Part shown: in pieces, positions 48,182 through 58,067 of the stretch
How positions within the stretch are numbered: the first letter of the stretch is position 1
Layout: each line of letters begins with the position of its first letter
Source of the DNA: Paralcaligenes ureilyticus
GTDB taxonomy: Bacteria; Pseudomonadota; Gammaproteobacteria; Burkholderiales; Burkholderiaceae_B
Assembly (NCBI RefSeq): GCF_004346225.1
Contig: NZ_SMAJ01000014.1
Coordinates: forward strand, 55,637-119,636
Reading direction: 5' to 3'
DNA length: 64,000 nucleotides
Translations under genes and position numbers: made by a program
The notes under the pieces: model-generated
Told to the model about the DNA's origin: nothing
The model's database searches: none
The model's input: the letters and a program-made list of their open reading frames with translations, nothing else

Positions 48182-48195
48182 CGGTATTCGGCGTT

Positions 48196-48285
48196 GATGA
48201 CAGGCACAAGGCCTGTCGCTACAAAATTCCCTGTCGCTGCAAAATTCACGCGCACGTTTTGTGGGGGCAGCCCTTGTGGCTGCCA
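48196..48285. repeat. REP-like inverted pair (GACAGGC and GGCAGCC stems)
   Basis: Leftward arm 48196-48223 with stem GACAGGC/GCCTGTC, the same rare type as at 11019. Rightward arm 48260-48285 with stem GGCAGCC/GGCTGCC. An extra CCTGTCGCTGCAAAATT between them looks like a partial duplication of the left arm end. Confidence 0.85.
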
Positions 48286-48395
48286 TATCCTGGATGCACA
48301 AGGCGGCATCTGCAGTCGCCCGGCAATCGCCAGAATTCCGAGATGAGATACCCTACATAAACCCGGGTTTGTTCAGCCGGATGACACTCTCAAAA

Positions 48396-48404
48396 TGCTA
48401 CAAT
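48396..48404 (+). promoter_or_regulatory. Candidate extended -10 box of the nuo operon
   Basis: TGC-TACAAT, 35 bases upstream of the nuoA start. An extended -10 could work without a good -35, and none is seen at 17 bases. Confidence 0.45.
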
Positions 48405-48438
48405 CTATGAGTTTACATATTGCGATTGGATGCTTTGC

Positions 48439-48798
48439 ATGAACCTGCAAGAGTATTTTCCGGTACTGCTCTTCATTGTCTTTGCCACCTTGGTGGGTTT
48501 TGCCTTGATGTCGGCAGGCAGGCTGATCGGGCCGAATCGGCCCGATGCCGAAAAACTGTCTCCGTACGAATGCGGTTTTCCGGCGTTTAGCGATTCGCGC
48601 ATGAAGTTCGACGTGCGCTATTACCTGGTCGCCATTCTGTTTATTATGTTCGACTTGGAAATTGCGTTCCTGTTTCCCTGGGCGATTGCCAGTGGTTCGG
48701 TGGGCATGGTGGGCTTCTGGACGGTGCTGGTGTTTCTGGCGGTGCTGACAGTTGGATTTATCTACGAGTGGAAAAAAGGCGCGCTTGACTGGGAGTAA
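48439..48798 (+). CDS. nuoA: NADH-quinone oxidoreductase subunit A
   Basis: 119 residues with three membrane helices. Conserved loop KLSPYECGF and the segment [27 protein letters not shown] (in parts) are diagnostic. It lies next to NuoH at the quinone-binding end of the membrane arm. I use the Met at 48439 (MNLQEYFP). First gene of the complete nuoA-N operon. Confidence 0.97.
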   Translation: MNLQEYFPVLLFIVFATLVGFALMSAGRLIGPNRPDAEKLSPYECGFPAFSDSRMKFDVRYYLVAILFIMFDLEIAFLFPWAIASGSVGMVGFWTVLVFLAVLTVGFIYEWKKGALDWE

Positions 48799-48873
48799 GG
48801 TCTTTCGCGCAATGGCGGCCGGGCGCTACTATGTTGGGCTTTTGGCACTCACGAGTAATTAGGCAACAAGATC

Positions 48874-49350
48874 ATGGCTATCGACGGTATTTTAAAAGAA
48901 GGCTTCATTACCACCAGCGCAGACAAGTTTCTGAACTGGGCTAAAACCGGTTCTTTGTGGCCCATGACGTTCGGTCTGGCCTGTTGTGCGGTTGAGATGA
49001 TGCACGCGGGCGCAGCGCGCTACGATCTGGATCAGTTCGGTATTATTTTCCGGCCCAGCCCGAGGCAGTCCGACCTGATGATTGTGGCCGGCACCCTGTG
49101 CAATAAAATGGCGCCGGCGTTGCGCAAGGTTTACGACCAAATGCCCGAACCCCGCTGGGTGCTGTCGATGGGCTCGTGCGCCAATGGCGGCGGCTATTAT
49201 CACTATTCGTATTCAGTGGTGCGCGGCTGCGATCGCATTGTGCCGGTCGACGTCTATGTGCCGGGCTGCCCGCCGACGGCCGAGGCTCTGGTCTATGGCC
49301 TGCTGCAAATGCAGAACAAAATCCGCCTGACCAATACCATTGCTCGCTAG
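48874..49350 (+). CDS. nuoB: NADH-quinone oxidoreductase subunit B
   Basis: 158 residues, carries iron-sulfur cluster N2, the last cluster before quinone. Ligands are the tandem Cys in [12 protein letters not shown], Cys in [18 protein letters not shown] and Cys in [11 protein letters not shown]. It lies 75 bases after nuoA. Confidence 0.98.
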   Translation: MAIDGILKEGFITTSADKFLNWAKTGSLWPMTFGLACCAVEMMHAGAARYDLDQFGIIFRPSPRQSDLMIVAGTLCNKMAPALRKVYDQMPEPRWVLSMGSCANGGGYYHYSYSVVRGCDRIVPVDVYVPGCPPTAEALVYGLLQMQNKIRLTNTIAR

Positions 49351-49395
49351 GCTCGCTCGCGCGAGCCTTTCATTCACGTTTATACGCTCAGTATT

Positions 49396-50013
49396 ATGAC
49401 TCGGCTTGAAACGCTAAAAACAAATTTGCTGGCCCAGTTCGGGCCGGATAGTGCGCTTGTCGGCGCCTTGGACGAACTGACGCTTGAAGTTGCCGCCGAT
49501 CAGTGGGTGGATGTTTGCCGCGTTTTGCGCGATACGCCCAGCCTGGGGTTCGAGACCTGTATCGACTTGTGCGGGGTGGACTACTCGGCCTGGGGTGCGC
49601 CCACTTTTGCGGTAGACCCGGAACAGGCCCGCCATCCGCAACGCTTTGCGGTGGTGGCGCATCTGTTGTCGATTCAGCATAACTGGCGCCTGCGCGTGCG
49701 CGCTTGGGTGGCGAACGACGAATTTCCCGTTATGGACACCTTGTTCGAAGTCTGGCCCAGCACCAACTGGTACGAGCGCGAGGCCTTCGATCTGTACGGC
49801 ATCGTGTTCGAAGGGCACCCCGATTTGCGCCGCATCCTGACCGACTACGGGTTTATCGGGCACCCGTTCCGCAAGGATTTCCCCTTGTCGGGTACAGTGG
49901 AAATGCGTTACGACCCGGAGCAGCAGCGTGTGGTGTATCAACCCGTCACCATCGAGCCGCGCGAGGTTACCCCGCGTGTCGTGCGCGAGGAAGGTTACGG
50001 AATAGGGCGTTAA
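49396..50013 (+). CDS. nuoC: NADH-quinone oxidoreductase subunit C
   Basis: 205 residues, peripheral-arm subunit (30-kDa family). The conserved block [41 protein letters not shown] is present in full (given here in parts). It is a separate gene from nuoD, unlike the fused nuoCD of E. coli. nuoD starts 3 bases after its stop. Confidence 0.98.
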   Translation: MTRLETLKTNLLAQFGPDSALVGALDELTLEVAADQWVDVCRVLRDTPSLGFETCIDLCGVDYSAWGAPTFAVDPEQARHPQRFAVVAHLLSIQHNWRLRVRAWVANDEFPVMDTLFEVWPSTNWYEREAFDLYGIVFEGHPDLRRILTDYGFIGHPFRKDFPLSGTVEMRYDPEQQRVVYQPVTIEPREVTPRVVREEGYGIGR

Positions 50014-50016
50014 GAC

Positions 50017-51273
50017 ATGGCTGATATAAAAAACTACACCCTTAACTTTGGCCCGCAGCACCCGGCGGCGCACGGCGTATTGCGTCTGGTGCTGGAACTG
50101 GACGGCGAGGTCATCCAGCGGGCCGATCCGCACATCGGCCTGCTGCATCGGGCCACTGAAAAACTGGCCGAGCATAAAACATACCTGCAGGCGCTCCCCT
50201 ACATGGATCGCCTGGACTACGTGTCCATGATGTGCAACGAGCATGCGTATGTGATGGCCATCGAGAAGCTGATGGGCATACAGGTGCCGCTGCGGGCGCA
50301 ATACATACGCGTCATGTTCGACGAAATTACGCGCCTGCTCAATCACCTGATGTCGCTGGGTTCGCATGCGCTGGACGTGGGCGCGATGGCCGTGTTCCTG
50401 TACACGTTTCGCGAACGCGAAGACCTGATGGATTGCTACGAAGCGGCCTCGGGCGCGCGCATGCACGCGGCCTACTATCGCCCGGGCGGGGTGTACCGCG
50501 ATTTGCCCGATTCCATGCCTATCTATGGCGATACCAGCAAATACCGCAGCGCCAAAGAGCTCGCGGCCATGAATGAGGCGCGTTCGGGCTCTTTGCTGGA
50601 TTTCATCGAAGACTTTACCAACCGTTTTCCGAACTGCGTCGACGAGTACGAAACACTGCTGACCGATAATCGTATCTGGAAGCAGCGCCTGGTGGGCATC
50701 GGCGTGGTCAGCCCGGAACGCGCCATGGCGCTGGGCTTTACCGGCCCCATGCTGCGCGGCTCGGGCGTGGCCTGGGATTTGCGCAAGATGCAGCCCTACG
50801 AGGTGTACGACCGGGTCGATTTTGAAATTCCGGTAGGGGTCAATGGCGATTGCTATGACCGCTATCTGGTGCGCATTGCCGAAATGCGTGAAAGCAATCG
50901 CATTATTCGCCAGTGCGTCGAGTGGTTGCGCAACAACCACGGCCCGGTGATTGTGGATGACCATAAGGTAGCGCCGCCCAGCCGCGAGCGCATGAAAACC
51001 GGCATGGAAGATCTCATCCACCATTTCAAGCTGTTTACCGAGGGCTTTCATGTGCCCGAGGGCGAAACCTACGCCGCGATCGAACATCCCAAGGGCGAGT
51101 TTGGCATCTACCTGGTTTCAGATGGCGCCAATAAACCTTATCGTCTTAAAATCCGTGCGCCGGGGTTTGCACATTTGCAATCCCTGGACGAAATGACGCG
51201 TGGCCACATGATCGCCGATGCGGTCACCATTATCGGGACTCAAGATATTGTGTTTGGCGAAATCGACCGTTGA
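50017..51273 (+). CDS. nuoD: NADH-quinone oxidoreductase subunit D
   Basis: 418 residues, hydrogenase-large-subunit-like protein that forms the quinone site with NuoB. It begins with [18 protein letters not shown], and the His pair in this segment lies in the quinone cavity. Further signatures are [18 protein letters not shown] and the ending [15 protein letters not shown]. Confidence 0.98.
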   Translation: MADIKNYTLNFGPQHPAAHGVLRLVLELDGEVIQRADPHIGLLHRATEKLAEHKTYLQALPYMDRLDYVSMMCNEHAYVMAIEKLMGIQVPLRAQYIRVMFDEITRLLNHLMSLGSHALDVGAMAVFLYTFREREDLMDCYEAASGARMHAAYYRPGGVYRDLPDSMPIYGDTSKYRSAKELAAMNEARSGSLLDFIEDFTNRFPNCVDEYETLLTDNRIWKQRLVGIGVVSPERAMALGFTGPMLRGSGVAWDLRKMQPYEVYDRVDFEIPVGVNGDCYDRYLVRIAEMRESNRIIRQCVEWLRNNHGPVIVDDHKVAPPSRERMKTGMEDLIHHFKLFTEGFHVPEGETYAAIEHPKGEFGIYLVSDGANKPYRLKIRAPGFAHLQSLDEMTRGHMIADAVTIIGTQDIVFGEIDR

Positions 51274-51309
51274 TGGCCGCCAAGCTAAAGGAACAACCGG
51301 ATTCAAACT

Positions 51310-51804
51310 ATGCTGCTTTCTGAACAAGCCTACCAGAAGATCGATAGGGAGATCGCCAAATACCCCGGTGATCAAAAACGTTCCGCCACCCTCGCGGCAC
51401 TGACTATCGCACAGGACGAAAAATCCTGGGTATCGCCCGAGGTGATTGAAGACGTGGCGGCCTATCTGGGCGAGCCGCCCATCGCGGTGCAAGAGGTGGC
51501 CACGTTTTACAACATGATCCATACCCAACCCACTGGCCGCTACACGCTATCCATATGCACGAATCTGCCCTGTGCCTTGCGCGATGGCGTCAAGACGGCC
51601 GATTACCTCAAGCAAAAGCTGGGTGTGGGCTTTAACGAGATTTCGGCCGATGGCTTGTTTTCCCTGATCGAAGGCGAGTGCATGGGCGCCTGCGGCGATT
51701 CGCCGGTCTTGCTGGTGAATAACAAGCATATGTGCGTGCGCATGTCCGAAGACAAGATTGATGCCATGCTGGCCGAACTTAAACAGCACGGAGAGTCGGC
51801 ATGA
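51310..51804 (+). CDS. nuoE: NADH-quinone oxidoreductase subunit E
   Basis: 164 residues, thioredoxin-like fold holding a 2Fe-2S cluster (N1a). Ligands are Cys in [11 protein letters not shown] and Cys in [11 protein letters not shown]. The stop overlaps the nuoF start by four bases (ATGA), so the two are coupled. Confidence 0.98.
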   Translation: MLLSEQAYQKIDREIAKYPGDQKRSATLAALTIAQDEKSWVSPEVIEDVAAYLGEPPIAVQEVATFYNMIHTQPTGRYTLSICTNLPCALRDGVKTADYLKQKLGVGFNEISADGLFSLIEGECMGACGDSPVLLVNNKHMCVRMSEDKIDAMLAELKQHGESA

Positions 51805-53168
51805 GCGCGTCTGGCCTGTTGGATCAGTTTTCGCAAGGCCTGGTGGTTGCGCCCGACAATGACTTGTCACGCAGCCTGCTGTTCCATGGCCGTCACATCA
51901 ATCCGCAAATTGTGGCCGGCCTGGACGGCGACAACTGGGGGCTGGACGATTACGTGAAACGCGGTGGCTATGAGGCCTTGCGTAAAATTCTAAGCACGGG
52001 CATGAAGCCCGAAGACGTGATTGCCGAGGTCAAGGCTTCGGGTTTGCGGGGTCGTGGAGGCGCCGGTTTCCCCACGGGCCTGAAGTGGAGCTTCATGCCG
52101 CGCACGTTTCCGGGTCCGAAATACCTGGTCTGCAATTCCGATGAGGGCGAGCCTGGCACCTTCAAAGATCGCGATATCATGCGTTTCAATCCGCATATCT
52201 TGATCGAGGGCATGGCGATTGCGGCCTACGCCATGGGCGTCAATGTGGCCTATAACTACATACATGGCGAAATTTTCGAGGTATACGAGCGCTTTGAAGA
52301 GGCGCTTGAGCAGGCGCGCGCCGCAGGTTTTCTGGGCGACAAGATTCTTGGCTCCGAATTCAATTTTCAGCTGCATGCCGTTCATGGCTATGGCGCGTAT
52401 ATTTGCGGCGAAGAAACCGCTTTGCTGGAATCGCTGGAAGGCAAGAAAGGCCAGCCGCGCTTCAAGCCGCCGTTTCCGGCCAGCTTTGGTTTGTACGGCA
52501 AGCCCACGACCATCAACAACACCGAAACCTTTGCCGCCGTGCCCTGGATCATTCGCCACAGCGGCAAAGAGTATCTGGAAGTCGGCATCCCCAACAATGG
52601 CGGGACCAAGCTGTTTTCCATTTCGGGCGACGTCGAGCGTCCGGGCAATTACGAAATTCCTCTTGGCACACCGTTCTCCGAGCTGTTGAAGCTGGCGGGC
52701 GGCATGCGTGGCGGGCGGGCGCTGAAAGCGGTTATCCCGGGCGGATCCAGCGCGCCGGTGCTGCCGGCCGCCATCATGATGAACACCAATATGGACTATG
52801 ATTCGATCGCCAAGGCCGGCTCCATGCTGGGGTCGGGCGCGGTTATTGTCATGGATGAGACGCGCTGCATGGTCAAGTCGCTGCTGCGCCTGTCGTACTT
52901 TTATTTCGAAGAGAGCTGCGGCCAGTGCACGCCTTGCCGTGAAGGCACCGGCTGGCTTTACCGCATGGTCAATCGCATCGAGCACGGGCAGGGCCGGCCC
53001 GAAGATATGGAAGTCCTCGATTCGGTGGCCTTCAATATCATGGGGCGCACCATCTGTGCGCTGGGCGATGCCGCCGCGATGCCGGTACGCAGTTTCATCA
53101 AGCATTTCCGCGACGAGTTCGCACACCACATCGAGCATAAATGCTGTGTGGTGCCTAAATATCTGTAG
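51801..53168 (+). CDS. nuoF: NADH-quinone oxidoreductase subunit F
   Basis: 455 residues, NADH- and FMN-binding subunit. The NADH loop is [16 protein letters not shown], the FMN region is [15 protein letters not shown], and the 4Fe-4S cluster N3 is held by [13 protein letters not shown] plus a later Cys near RTICALGD. Electrons enter complex I here. Confidence 0.98.
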   Translation: MSASGLLDQFSQGLVVAPDNDLSRSLLFHGRHINPQIVAGLDGDNWGLDDYVKRGGYEALRKILSTGMKPEDVIAEVKASGLRGRGGAGFPTGLKWSFMPRTFPGPKYLVCNSDEGEPGTFKDRDIMRFNPHILIEGMAIAAYAMGVNVAYNYIHGEIFEVYERFEEALEQARAAGFLGDKILGSEFNFQLHAVHGYGAYICGEETALLESLEGKKGQPRFKPPFPASFGLYGKPTTINNTETFAAVPWIIRHSGKEYLEVGIPNNGGTKLFSISGDVERPGNYEIPLGTPFSELLKLAGGMRGGRALKAVIPGGSSAPVLPAAIMMNTNMDYDSIAKAGSMLGSGAVIVMDETRCMVKSLLRLSYFYFEESCGQCTPCREGTGWLYRMVNRIEHGQGRPEDMEVLDSVAFNIMGRTICALGDAAAMPVRSFIKHFRDEFAHHIEHKCCVVPKYL

Positions 53169-53182
53169 GGTCAGGACAGCTA

Positions 53183-55510
53183 ATGGTTGAGATCACCATC
53201 GACGGCAACAAGGTAGAAATCCCCGAGGGCAGCATGGTCATGCATGCCGCCCACAAGCTGGGTTTGTACGTGCCGCATTTCTGCTATCACAAGAAACTCT
53301 CGATTGCGGCCAATTGCCGCATGTGCCTGGTCGAAGTCGAAAAAGCGCCCAAGCCCATGCCGGCGTGCGCGACACCTGTCAGCAACGGCATGGTGGTGCA
53401 CACGGCGTCGGCCAAAGCGGTGGCGGCGCAAAAAAGCGTGATGGAGTTCCTGCTGATCAATCATCCCCTGGATTGCCCCGTATGCGATCAGGGCGGGGAA
53501 TGTCAGTTGCAGGATCTGGCCGTAGGCTATGGCGCCTCGGCCTCGCGCTACCAGGAAGAAAAACGGGTCGTGGCCCATAAAGAAATGGGCCCCCTGGTGT
53601 CCGCCGAAGAAATGCAGCGCTGCATTCATTGCACGCGCTGCATTCGCTTTGGCCAGGAGATCGGCGGCATCATGGAACTGGGCATGCTCAATCGCGGCGA
53701 GCACGCCGAGATTACCTCGTTCGTGGGCCGTGCGGTCGAGTCCGAACTGTCGGGCAATATGATCGATGTCTGTCCGGTGGGGGCGCTTACGTCCAAGCCG
53801 TTCCGCTTTACCGCACGCACCTGGGAACTGGCGCGGCGCCGTTCGGTCAGCCCGCACGATAGCCTGGGCGCCAATCTGGTGGTGCAGGTCAAGAGCGACC
53901 GCGTGATGCGCGTTGTGCCCTTTGAAAACGAAGACGTCAACGAATGCTGGATCAGCGATCGCGATCGCTACGCTTACGCTGGCCTGTATACCGAAGACCG
54001 CCTGAAACATCCCATGGTCAAGGGTGAGGATGGCCAATGGCGCGAAGCGTCCTGGAGCGACGCGCTGCAGGCCGTTGTGCGCGGCGTCAATCATGTGCGC
54101 GAACATTATGGCGCGGATCAGATCGGCGCCCTGGGCAGCCAAACGGCGACGACCGAAGAACTGGCCTTGCTTGCGCGCTTGGCGCGTGCCCTGGGCTCGG
54201 AAAATGTGGATTTCCGTTTGCGCAATATCGACCCCGACCTGGATCATGCGCTGACCGGCGTACCGTGGCTGGGCATGTCCATTGCCGAAATGGCCCAGTT
54301 GGACCGGGTGCTGGTCGTAGGCTCGTTCCTGCGCAAGGATCACCCTCTGATGGCCCAGCGTTTGCGCCAGGCGGCCAAGCACGGCACGCAGATCAGCTTT
54401 ATTGATAGCGCGGGCGACGACCCGTTGTTCCCGGTCAGTGGCCGCATCACCGTCGTACCCAGCCAGATTCCCAACGCGGTCGCCGAGGTTTTGGTGGCGC
54501 TGGCGCAGGCTCGCGGGGAGCCTCTGCCCGCTGTGCTCGATAAGGTGCAGCCCACGGATGCGGCGCGTAGCATCGCGGCCAGTCTGGCTTCGGGCGAACG
54601 CGTGGGTGTGCTGGTCGGCAATATGGCCGTCGCGTCGGACAAGGCCACGCTGATCGCCGCCAATGCGTCGTCGCTGGCCCATGCCCTGGAAGGCAAGTTC
54701 GGGTTTTTGATTCCCGGGGGCAATACGGTAGGCGGCTATCTGGCGGGTGCCACACCCGGGCATGGCGGTTTGAGCGCCACGCAAATGCTGTCCAAGCCGC
54801 TCAAGGCCTATCTGGTGGTGCACGCCGAGCCGGCCTGCGACGCCGACAATGGCGCTTTGGCTGTCGATGTTCTCAAGGCGGCCGACTTTACGGTGGCGCT
54901 TACGTCTTATCGCTCGGCCGCTCAGGAATGGGCCGATATCATGTTGCCGATTTCTCCTTACACGGAAACCTCGGGCAGTTTCGTCAATGCCGAGGGGCGG
55001 GTGCAGAGTTTCAAGGGTGCCACTGCGCCTTATGGAGATACCCGGCCCGGCTGGAAAGTCTTGCGTGTGCTGGGCAATCTGTTTCAGTTGCCGGGTTTTG
55101 ACGATGAAACCTCCGAATCGGTGCGCGACACGGTGATGGTGGGCGGCGCCGATAGCCGCCTGGGCAACGAGGTGCGCGGCGAAATGGGGCTGGCCGCGGC
55201 GCCCGGCGGCCTGGAACGGGTGGCCGATGTGCCTATTTATCGCAGTGACGCCCTGGTGCGCCGCTCCGAGCCTTTGCAAGCCACTTTGGCGTCGCAACCT
55301 CCCACGGCCCGCATGCATTCAGCGACGCTGACGAGCCTGGGCCTGCAGTCGGGTGATTCGGTTCGTATCCGTTCGGCTCAGGGGCAAATCACGCTGCTTG
55401 CGCAACACGACGACACGCTCGCCCAAGGCGCTGTGCGCGTGGCGACGGCCTTTACCGAAACGATTGCTTTGGGCAGCGCCTTTGGCCAACTTTCCGTGGA
55501 GCGTGCCTAA
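53183..55510 (+). CDS. nuoG: NADH-quinone oxidoreductase subunit G
   Basis: 775 residues. The N-terminal part carries clusters N1b (Cys in HFCYHKKLSIAANCRMC), N4 and N5 (LDCPVCDQGGECQLQDL; CIHCTRCIRFGQEIGG; and MIDVCPVGALTSKPF). The rest is molybdopterin-oxidoreductase-like without cofactor. No obvious extra N7 cluster CxxC-type set was seen. nuoH follows directly with no gap. Confidence 0.97.
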   Translation: MVEITIDGNKVEIPEGSMVMHAAHKLGLYVPHFCYHKKLSIAANCRMCLVEVEKAPKPMPACATPVSNGMVVHTASAKAVAAQKSVMEFLLINHPLDCPVCDQGGECQLQDLAVGYGASASRYQEEKRVVAHKEMGPLVSAEEMQRCIHCTRCIRFGQEIGGIMELGMLNRGEHAEITSFVGRAVESELSGNMIDVCPVGALTSKPFRFTARTWELARRRSVSPHDSLGANLVVQVKSDRVMRVVPFENEDVNECWISDRDRYAYAGLYTEDRLKHPMVKGEDGQWREASWSDALQAVVRGVNHVREHYGADQIGALGSQTATTEELALLARLARALGSENVDFRLRNIDPDLDHALTGVPWLGMSIAEMAQLDRVLVVGSFLRKDHPLMAQRLRQAAKHGTQISFIDSAGDDPLFPVSGRITVVPSQIPNAVAEVLVALAQARGEPLPAVLDKVQPTDAARSIAASLASGERVGVLVGNMAVASDKATLIAANASSLAHALEGKFGFLIPGGNTVGGYLAGATPGHGGLSATQMLSKPLKAYLVVHAEPACDADNGALAVDVLKAADFTVALTSYRSAAQEWADIMLPISPYTETSGSFVNAEGRVQSFKGATAPYGDTRPGWKVLRVLGNLFQLPGFDDETSESVRDTVMVGGADSRLGNEVRGEMGLAAAPGGLERVADVPIYRSDALVRRSEPLQATLASQPPTARMHSATLTSLGLQSGDSVRIRSAQGQITLLAQHDDTLAQGAVRVATAFTETIALGSAFGQLSVERA

Positions 55511-56584
55511 ATGGAATGGCTGCAGACTCTTGAAAACGCCGGCACGAACCTGGTGGGGCCGACGGCCTGGCTGGTCATCTGGATATTGATCAAGATTATC
55601 GTGATCGCCGTGCCTATTATTTTGTGCGTGGCCTATCTGACCTACTGGGAGCGCAAACTGATAGGCGCCATGCACGTGCGCCTGGGACCCACGCGTGTGG
55701 GCTACAAGGGCTTGTTGCAGCCCTTTGCCGATGTATTCAAGTTGTTGTCCAAAGAGCTTATCGTTCCCAGCCAGGCCAACAAGGTCTTGTATGTTCTGGC
55801 GCCGGTGGTGACGCTGATGCCGGCGCTGGCCGCCTGGGCGGTGATTCCTTTTGGCCCCGACGTGGTATTGGCCAATGTCAACGCCGGCTTGCTGTATGTG
55901 ATGGCGATTACCTCCATCGGCGTGTATGGCGTAATTGTGGCGGGGTGGGCCTCCAACTCCAAGTATGCTTTTCTCGCGGCCTTGCGGGCTTCGGCGCAAA
56001 TGGTGTCTTACGAGCTGGCGGTCGGTTTTGTGATGATCACCGTGCTGCTGGTGTCGGGCACGCTGAATATCAGCGGCATCGTGGTGGGGCAGACGCACGG
56101 CTGGTTCGCGTCCCATGGCCTTACTTTCCTGTCCTGGAACTGGCTGCCTCTGTTGCCTTTGTTTGTCATTTATGTGATTTCGGCGGTGGCGGAAACCAAT
56201 CGCCACCCGTTCGACATGGCCGAGGGTGAGTCGGAAATTGTGGCGGGCCACATGGTTGAATACTCAGGCATGGGTTTTGCCCTGTTCTTCCTGGGTGAGT
56301 ACGCCAACATGATCCTGCTCTCGTGCATGGCCGCCATCATGTTCCTGGGCGGCTGGACGGCTCCCATCGAAGTCGCTCCCCTTACCTGGGTGCCCGGCTG
56401 GATATGGCTAGGCCTTAAAACGTTTTTTGTGGTGTCACTGTTCATTTGGTTTCGTGCGACGTTTCCACGCTATCGCTATGACCAGATCATGCGCCTGGGC
56501 TGGAAAGTGTTTATTCCGCTTACGGGTGTGTGGCTGTTGATCGTTGCGATCTGGATGCAGACGCCCTGGAACATTTGGCAATAA
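55511..56584 (+). CDS. nuoH: NADH-quinone oxidoreductase subunit H
   Basis: 357 residues with eight to nine membrane helices. Conserved loops [20 protein letters not shown] and [19 protein letters not shown] line the quinone tunnel. The start codon abuts the nuoG stop. Confidence 0.98.
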   Translation: MEWLQTLENAGTNLVGPTAWLVIWILIKIIVIAVPIILCVAYLTYWERKLIGAMHVRLGPTRVGYKGLLQPFADVFKLLSKELIVPSQANKVLYVLAPVVTLMPALAAWAVIPFGPDVVLANVNAGLLYVMAITSIGVYGVIVAGWASNSKYAFLAALRASAQMVSYELAVGFVMITVLLVSGTLNISGIVVGQTHGWFASHGLTFLSWNWLPLLPLFVIYVISAVAETNRHPFDMAEGESEIVAGHMVEYSGMGFALFFLGEYANMILLSCMAAIMFLGGWTAPIEVAPLTWVPGWIWLGLKTFFVVSLFIWFRATFPRYRYDQIMRLGWKVFIPLTGVWLLIVAIWMQTPWNIWQ

Positions 56585-56601
56585 GGCTTCGGAGGCTGGA
56601 T

Positions 56602-57090
56602 ATGGAAGCAATCAAGGATTTTTTCGGCAGTTTGATGCTGTCGGAAATGCTCAAGGGCATGCGCCTGACGGGCAAGTATTTGTTCAAGCGCAAAATCACC
56701 TTGCGCTATCCAGCGGAAAAGACACCCGCCTCGCCGCGTTTTCGCGGGCTGCATGCATTGCGCCGCTACCCCAATGGCGAAGAGCGCTGCATTGCCTGCA
56801 AACTGTGCGAAGCGGTGTGCCCGGCGGTGGCCATCACGATCGAGTCCGAAGAGCGTGAAGATGGTTCGCGGCGCACGACGCGCTACGACATCGACCTGAC
56901 CAAGTGTATTTTCTGCGGCTTCTGTGAAGAAAGCTGTCCGGTGGATTCGATCGTTGAAACGCATATTCACGAGTATCACGGTGAAAAGCGCGGCGACCTG
57001 TATTTCACCAAGGATATGCTGCTGGCGGTGGGGGACCGTTACGAGTCCGAAATCGCGAGTCGTCGCGCCGCCGACGCCCCTTATCGTTGA
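56602..57090 (+). CDS. nuoI: NADH-quinone oxidoreductase subunit I
   Basis: 162 residues with two 4Fe-4S clusters (N6a, N6b). The two ligand sets are [16 protein letters not shown] and [17 protein letters not shown] use the Met at 56602 because GGAGG stands 6 bases before it; the longer frame enters nuoH. Confidence 0.98.
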   Translation: MEAIKDFFGSLMLSEMLKGMRLTGKYLFKRKITLRYPAEKTPASPRFRGLHALRRYPNGEERCIACKLCEAVCPAVAITIESEEREDGSRRTTRYDIDLTKCIFCGFCEESCPVDSIVETHIHEYHGEKRGDLYFTKDMLLAVGDRYESEIASRRAADAPYR

Positions 57091-57106
57091 ACCTTCGGAC
57101 CGCCTT

Positions 57107-57751
57107 ATGATTTTTACTACAGTCCTGTTTTATCTGCTGTCGGTGGTGTTGGTGATTGCGGCCTTTCGCGTCATTACCGCCGCCAATCCCGTCACCGGGG
57201 TGTTGCATTTGATCCTGGCGTTTTTTACGACCTCAATGTTGTGGATGCTGCTCGACGCGGAGTTCCTGGCGTTGCTGCTGGTGCTGGTGTATGTGGGCGC
57301 CGTGATGGTGCTGTTCCTGTTCGTGGTGATGATGCTCGACATCCGCATGGATGCGCTGCGCGCGGGCCTCAAGGCGTATTTGCCGCTGGGCCTGACCATC
57401 GGTGTGGTCATGGTGCTCGAGATGTCGTTCGTGCTGACCAAGACCTGGCTTGGGGCGGGCCCGCCTGCGCCGGTGGCCGCGGGTTACGACAATACGCGCA
57501 CTCTGGGCGTGGCCATGTATACCCATTACGTGTATGCCGTGGAAGTGGGGGCCGTGATATTGCTGGTGGGCATGATTGCGGCCATTGCACTGACGCTGCG
57601 CCACCGTCGCGACGTGAAATACCAGAATCCGGCCGACCAGGTTCGGGTGCGCGCCAAAGATCGCGTGCGCCTGTTGAATATTCCATCGCAAACCGAGGTG
57701 CCCGAGGCGGCGCCCGCCGCGTCCGATCCGGCACAGGGGAAATCGAAGTGA
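57107..57751 (+). CDS. nuoJ: NADH-quinone oxidoreductase subunit J
   Basis: 214 residues, five membrane helices, with the conserved third helix [25 protein letters not shown] (in parts) that has the pi-bulge needed for coupling. A hydrophilic tail of about 45 residues follows. The end overlaps the nuoK start by four bases (GTGA). Confidence 0.96.
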   Translation: MIFTTVLFYLLSVVLVIAAFRVITAANPVTGVLHLILAFFTTSMLWMLLDAEFLALLLVLVYVGAVMVLFLFVVMMLDIRMDALRAGLKAYLPLGLTIGVVMVLEMSFVLTKTWLGAGPPAPVAAGYDNTRTLGVAMYTHYVYAVEVGAVILLVGMIAAIALTLRHRRDVKYQNPADQVRVRAKDRVRLLNIPSQTEVPEAAPAASDPAQGKSK

Positions 57752-58056
57752 CTATTACCTTAGCCCATTATCTGGTGCTGGGCGCCATTTTATTTGCCAT
57801 TGGCGTTTTCGGCTTCTTTCTGAACCGTCGCAACCTGATTATTTTATTGATGTCGATCGAGCTGATCCTGCTGGCGGCGAACATAAACTTCGTGGCGTTT
57901 TCCAGCTGGTCGGGCGACGCGGCGGGCCAGGTGTTCGTCTTCTTTGTCCTGACGGTGGCCGCGGCCGAAGCGGCGATCGGCCTGGCGATTCTGGTGCTGC
58001 TGTTCCGCAACCTGAATACGATCAATGTCGAAGAACTCGATCATCTTAAGGGCTGA
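57748..58056 (+). CDS. nuoK: NADH-quinone oxidoreductase subunit K
   Basis: 102 residues, three membrane helices with the conserved Glu residues in [17 protein letters not shown] and [11 protein letters not shown] that form the proton path. Start codon is GTG at 57748, overlapping the nuoJ stop. Confidence 0.97.
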   Translation: MTITLAHYLVLGAILFAIGVFGFFLNRRNLIILLMSIELILLAANINFVAFSSWSGDAAGQVFVFFVLTVAAAEAAIGLAILVLLFRNLNTINVEELDHLKG

Positions 58057-58067
58057 TGGGATTACAC

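Larger units (their letters stand above)
47793..48438. other. Spacer between porin and nuo operon
   Basis: 646 bases holding the porin terminator, a degenerate REP arm near 47928-47951, the truncated antitoxin remnant at 48068-48181, two REP arms at 48196-48285, and the nuo promoter region near 48399. Confidence 0.8.

Noticed and set aside
48046..48309. 87-codon minus-strand frame between porin and nuoA
   Set aside because: Mostly translated REP sequence and antisense of the antitoxin remnant; no domain or ribosome site.
49414..51087. 557-codon open frame antisense to nuoC-nuoD
   Set aside because: Shadow of two certain genes, without recognisable motifs or its own ribosome site.
53180..55318. 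712-codon open frame antisense to nuoG
   Set aside because: It mirrors the nuoG reading frame; GC-rich third positions keep the antisense frame open. The product is a low-information His/Gln/Arg/Ala-rich sequence with no domain, and nuoG is certain.
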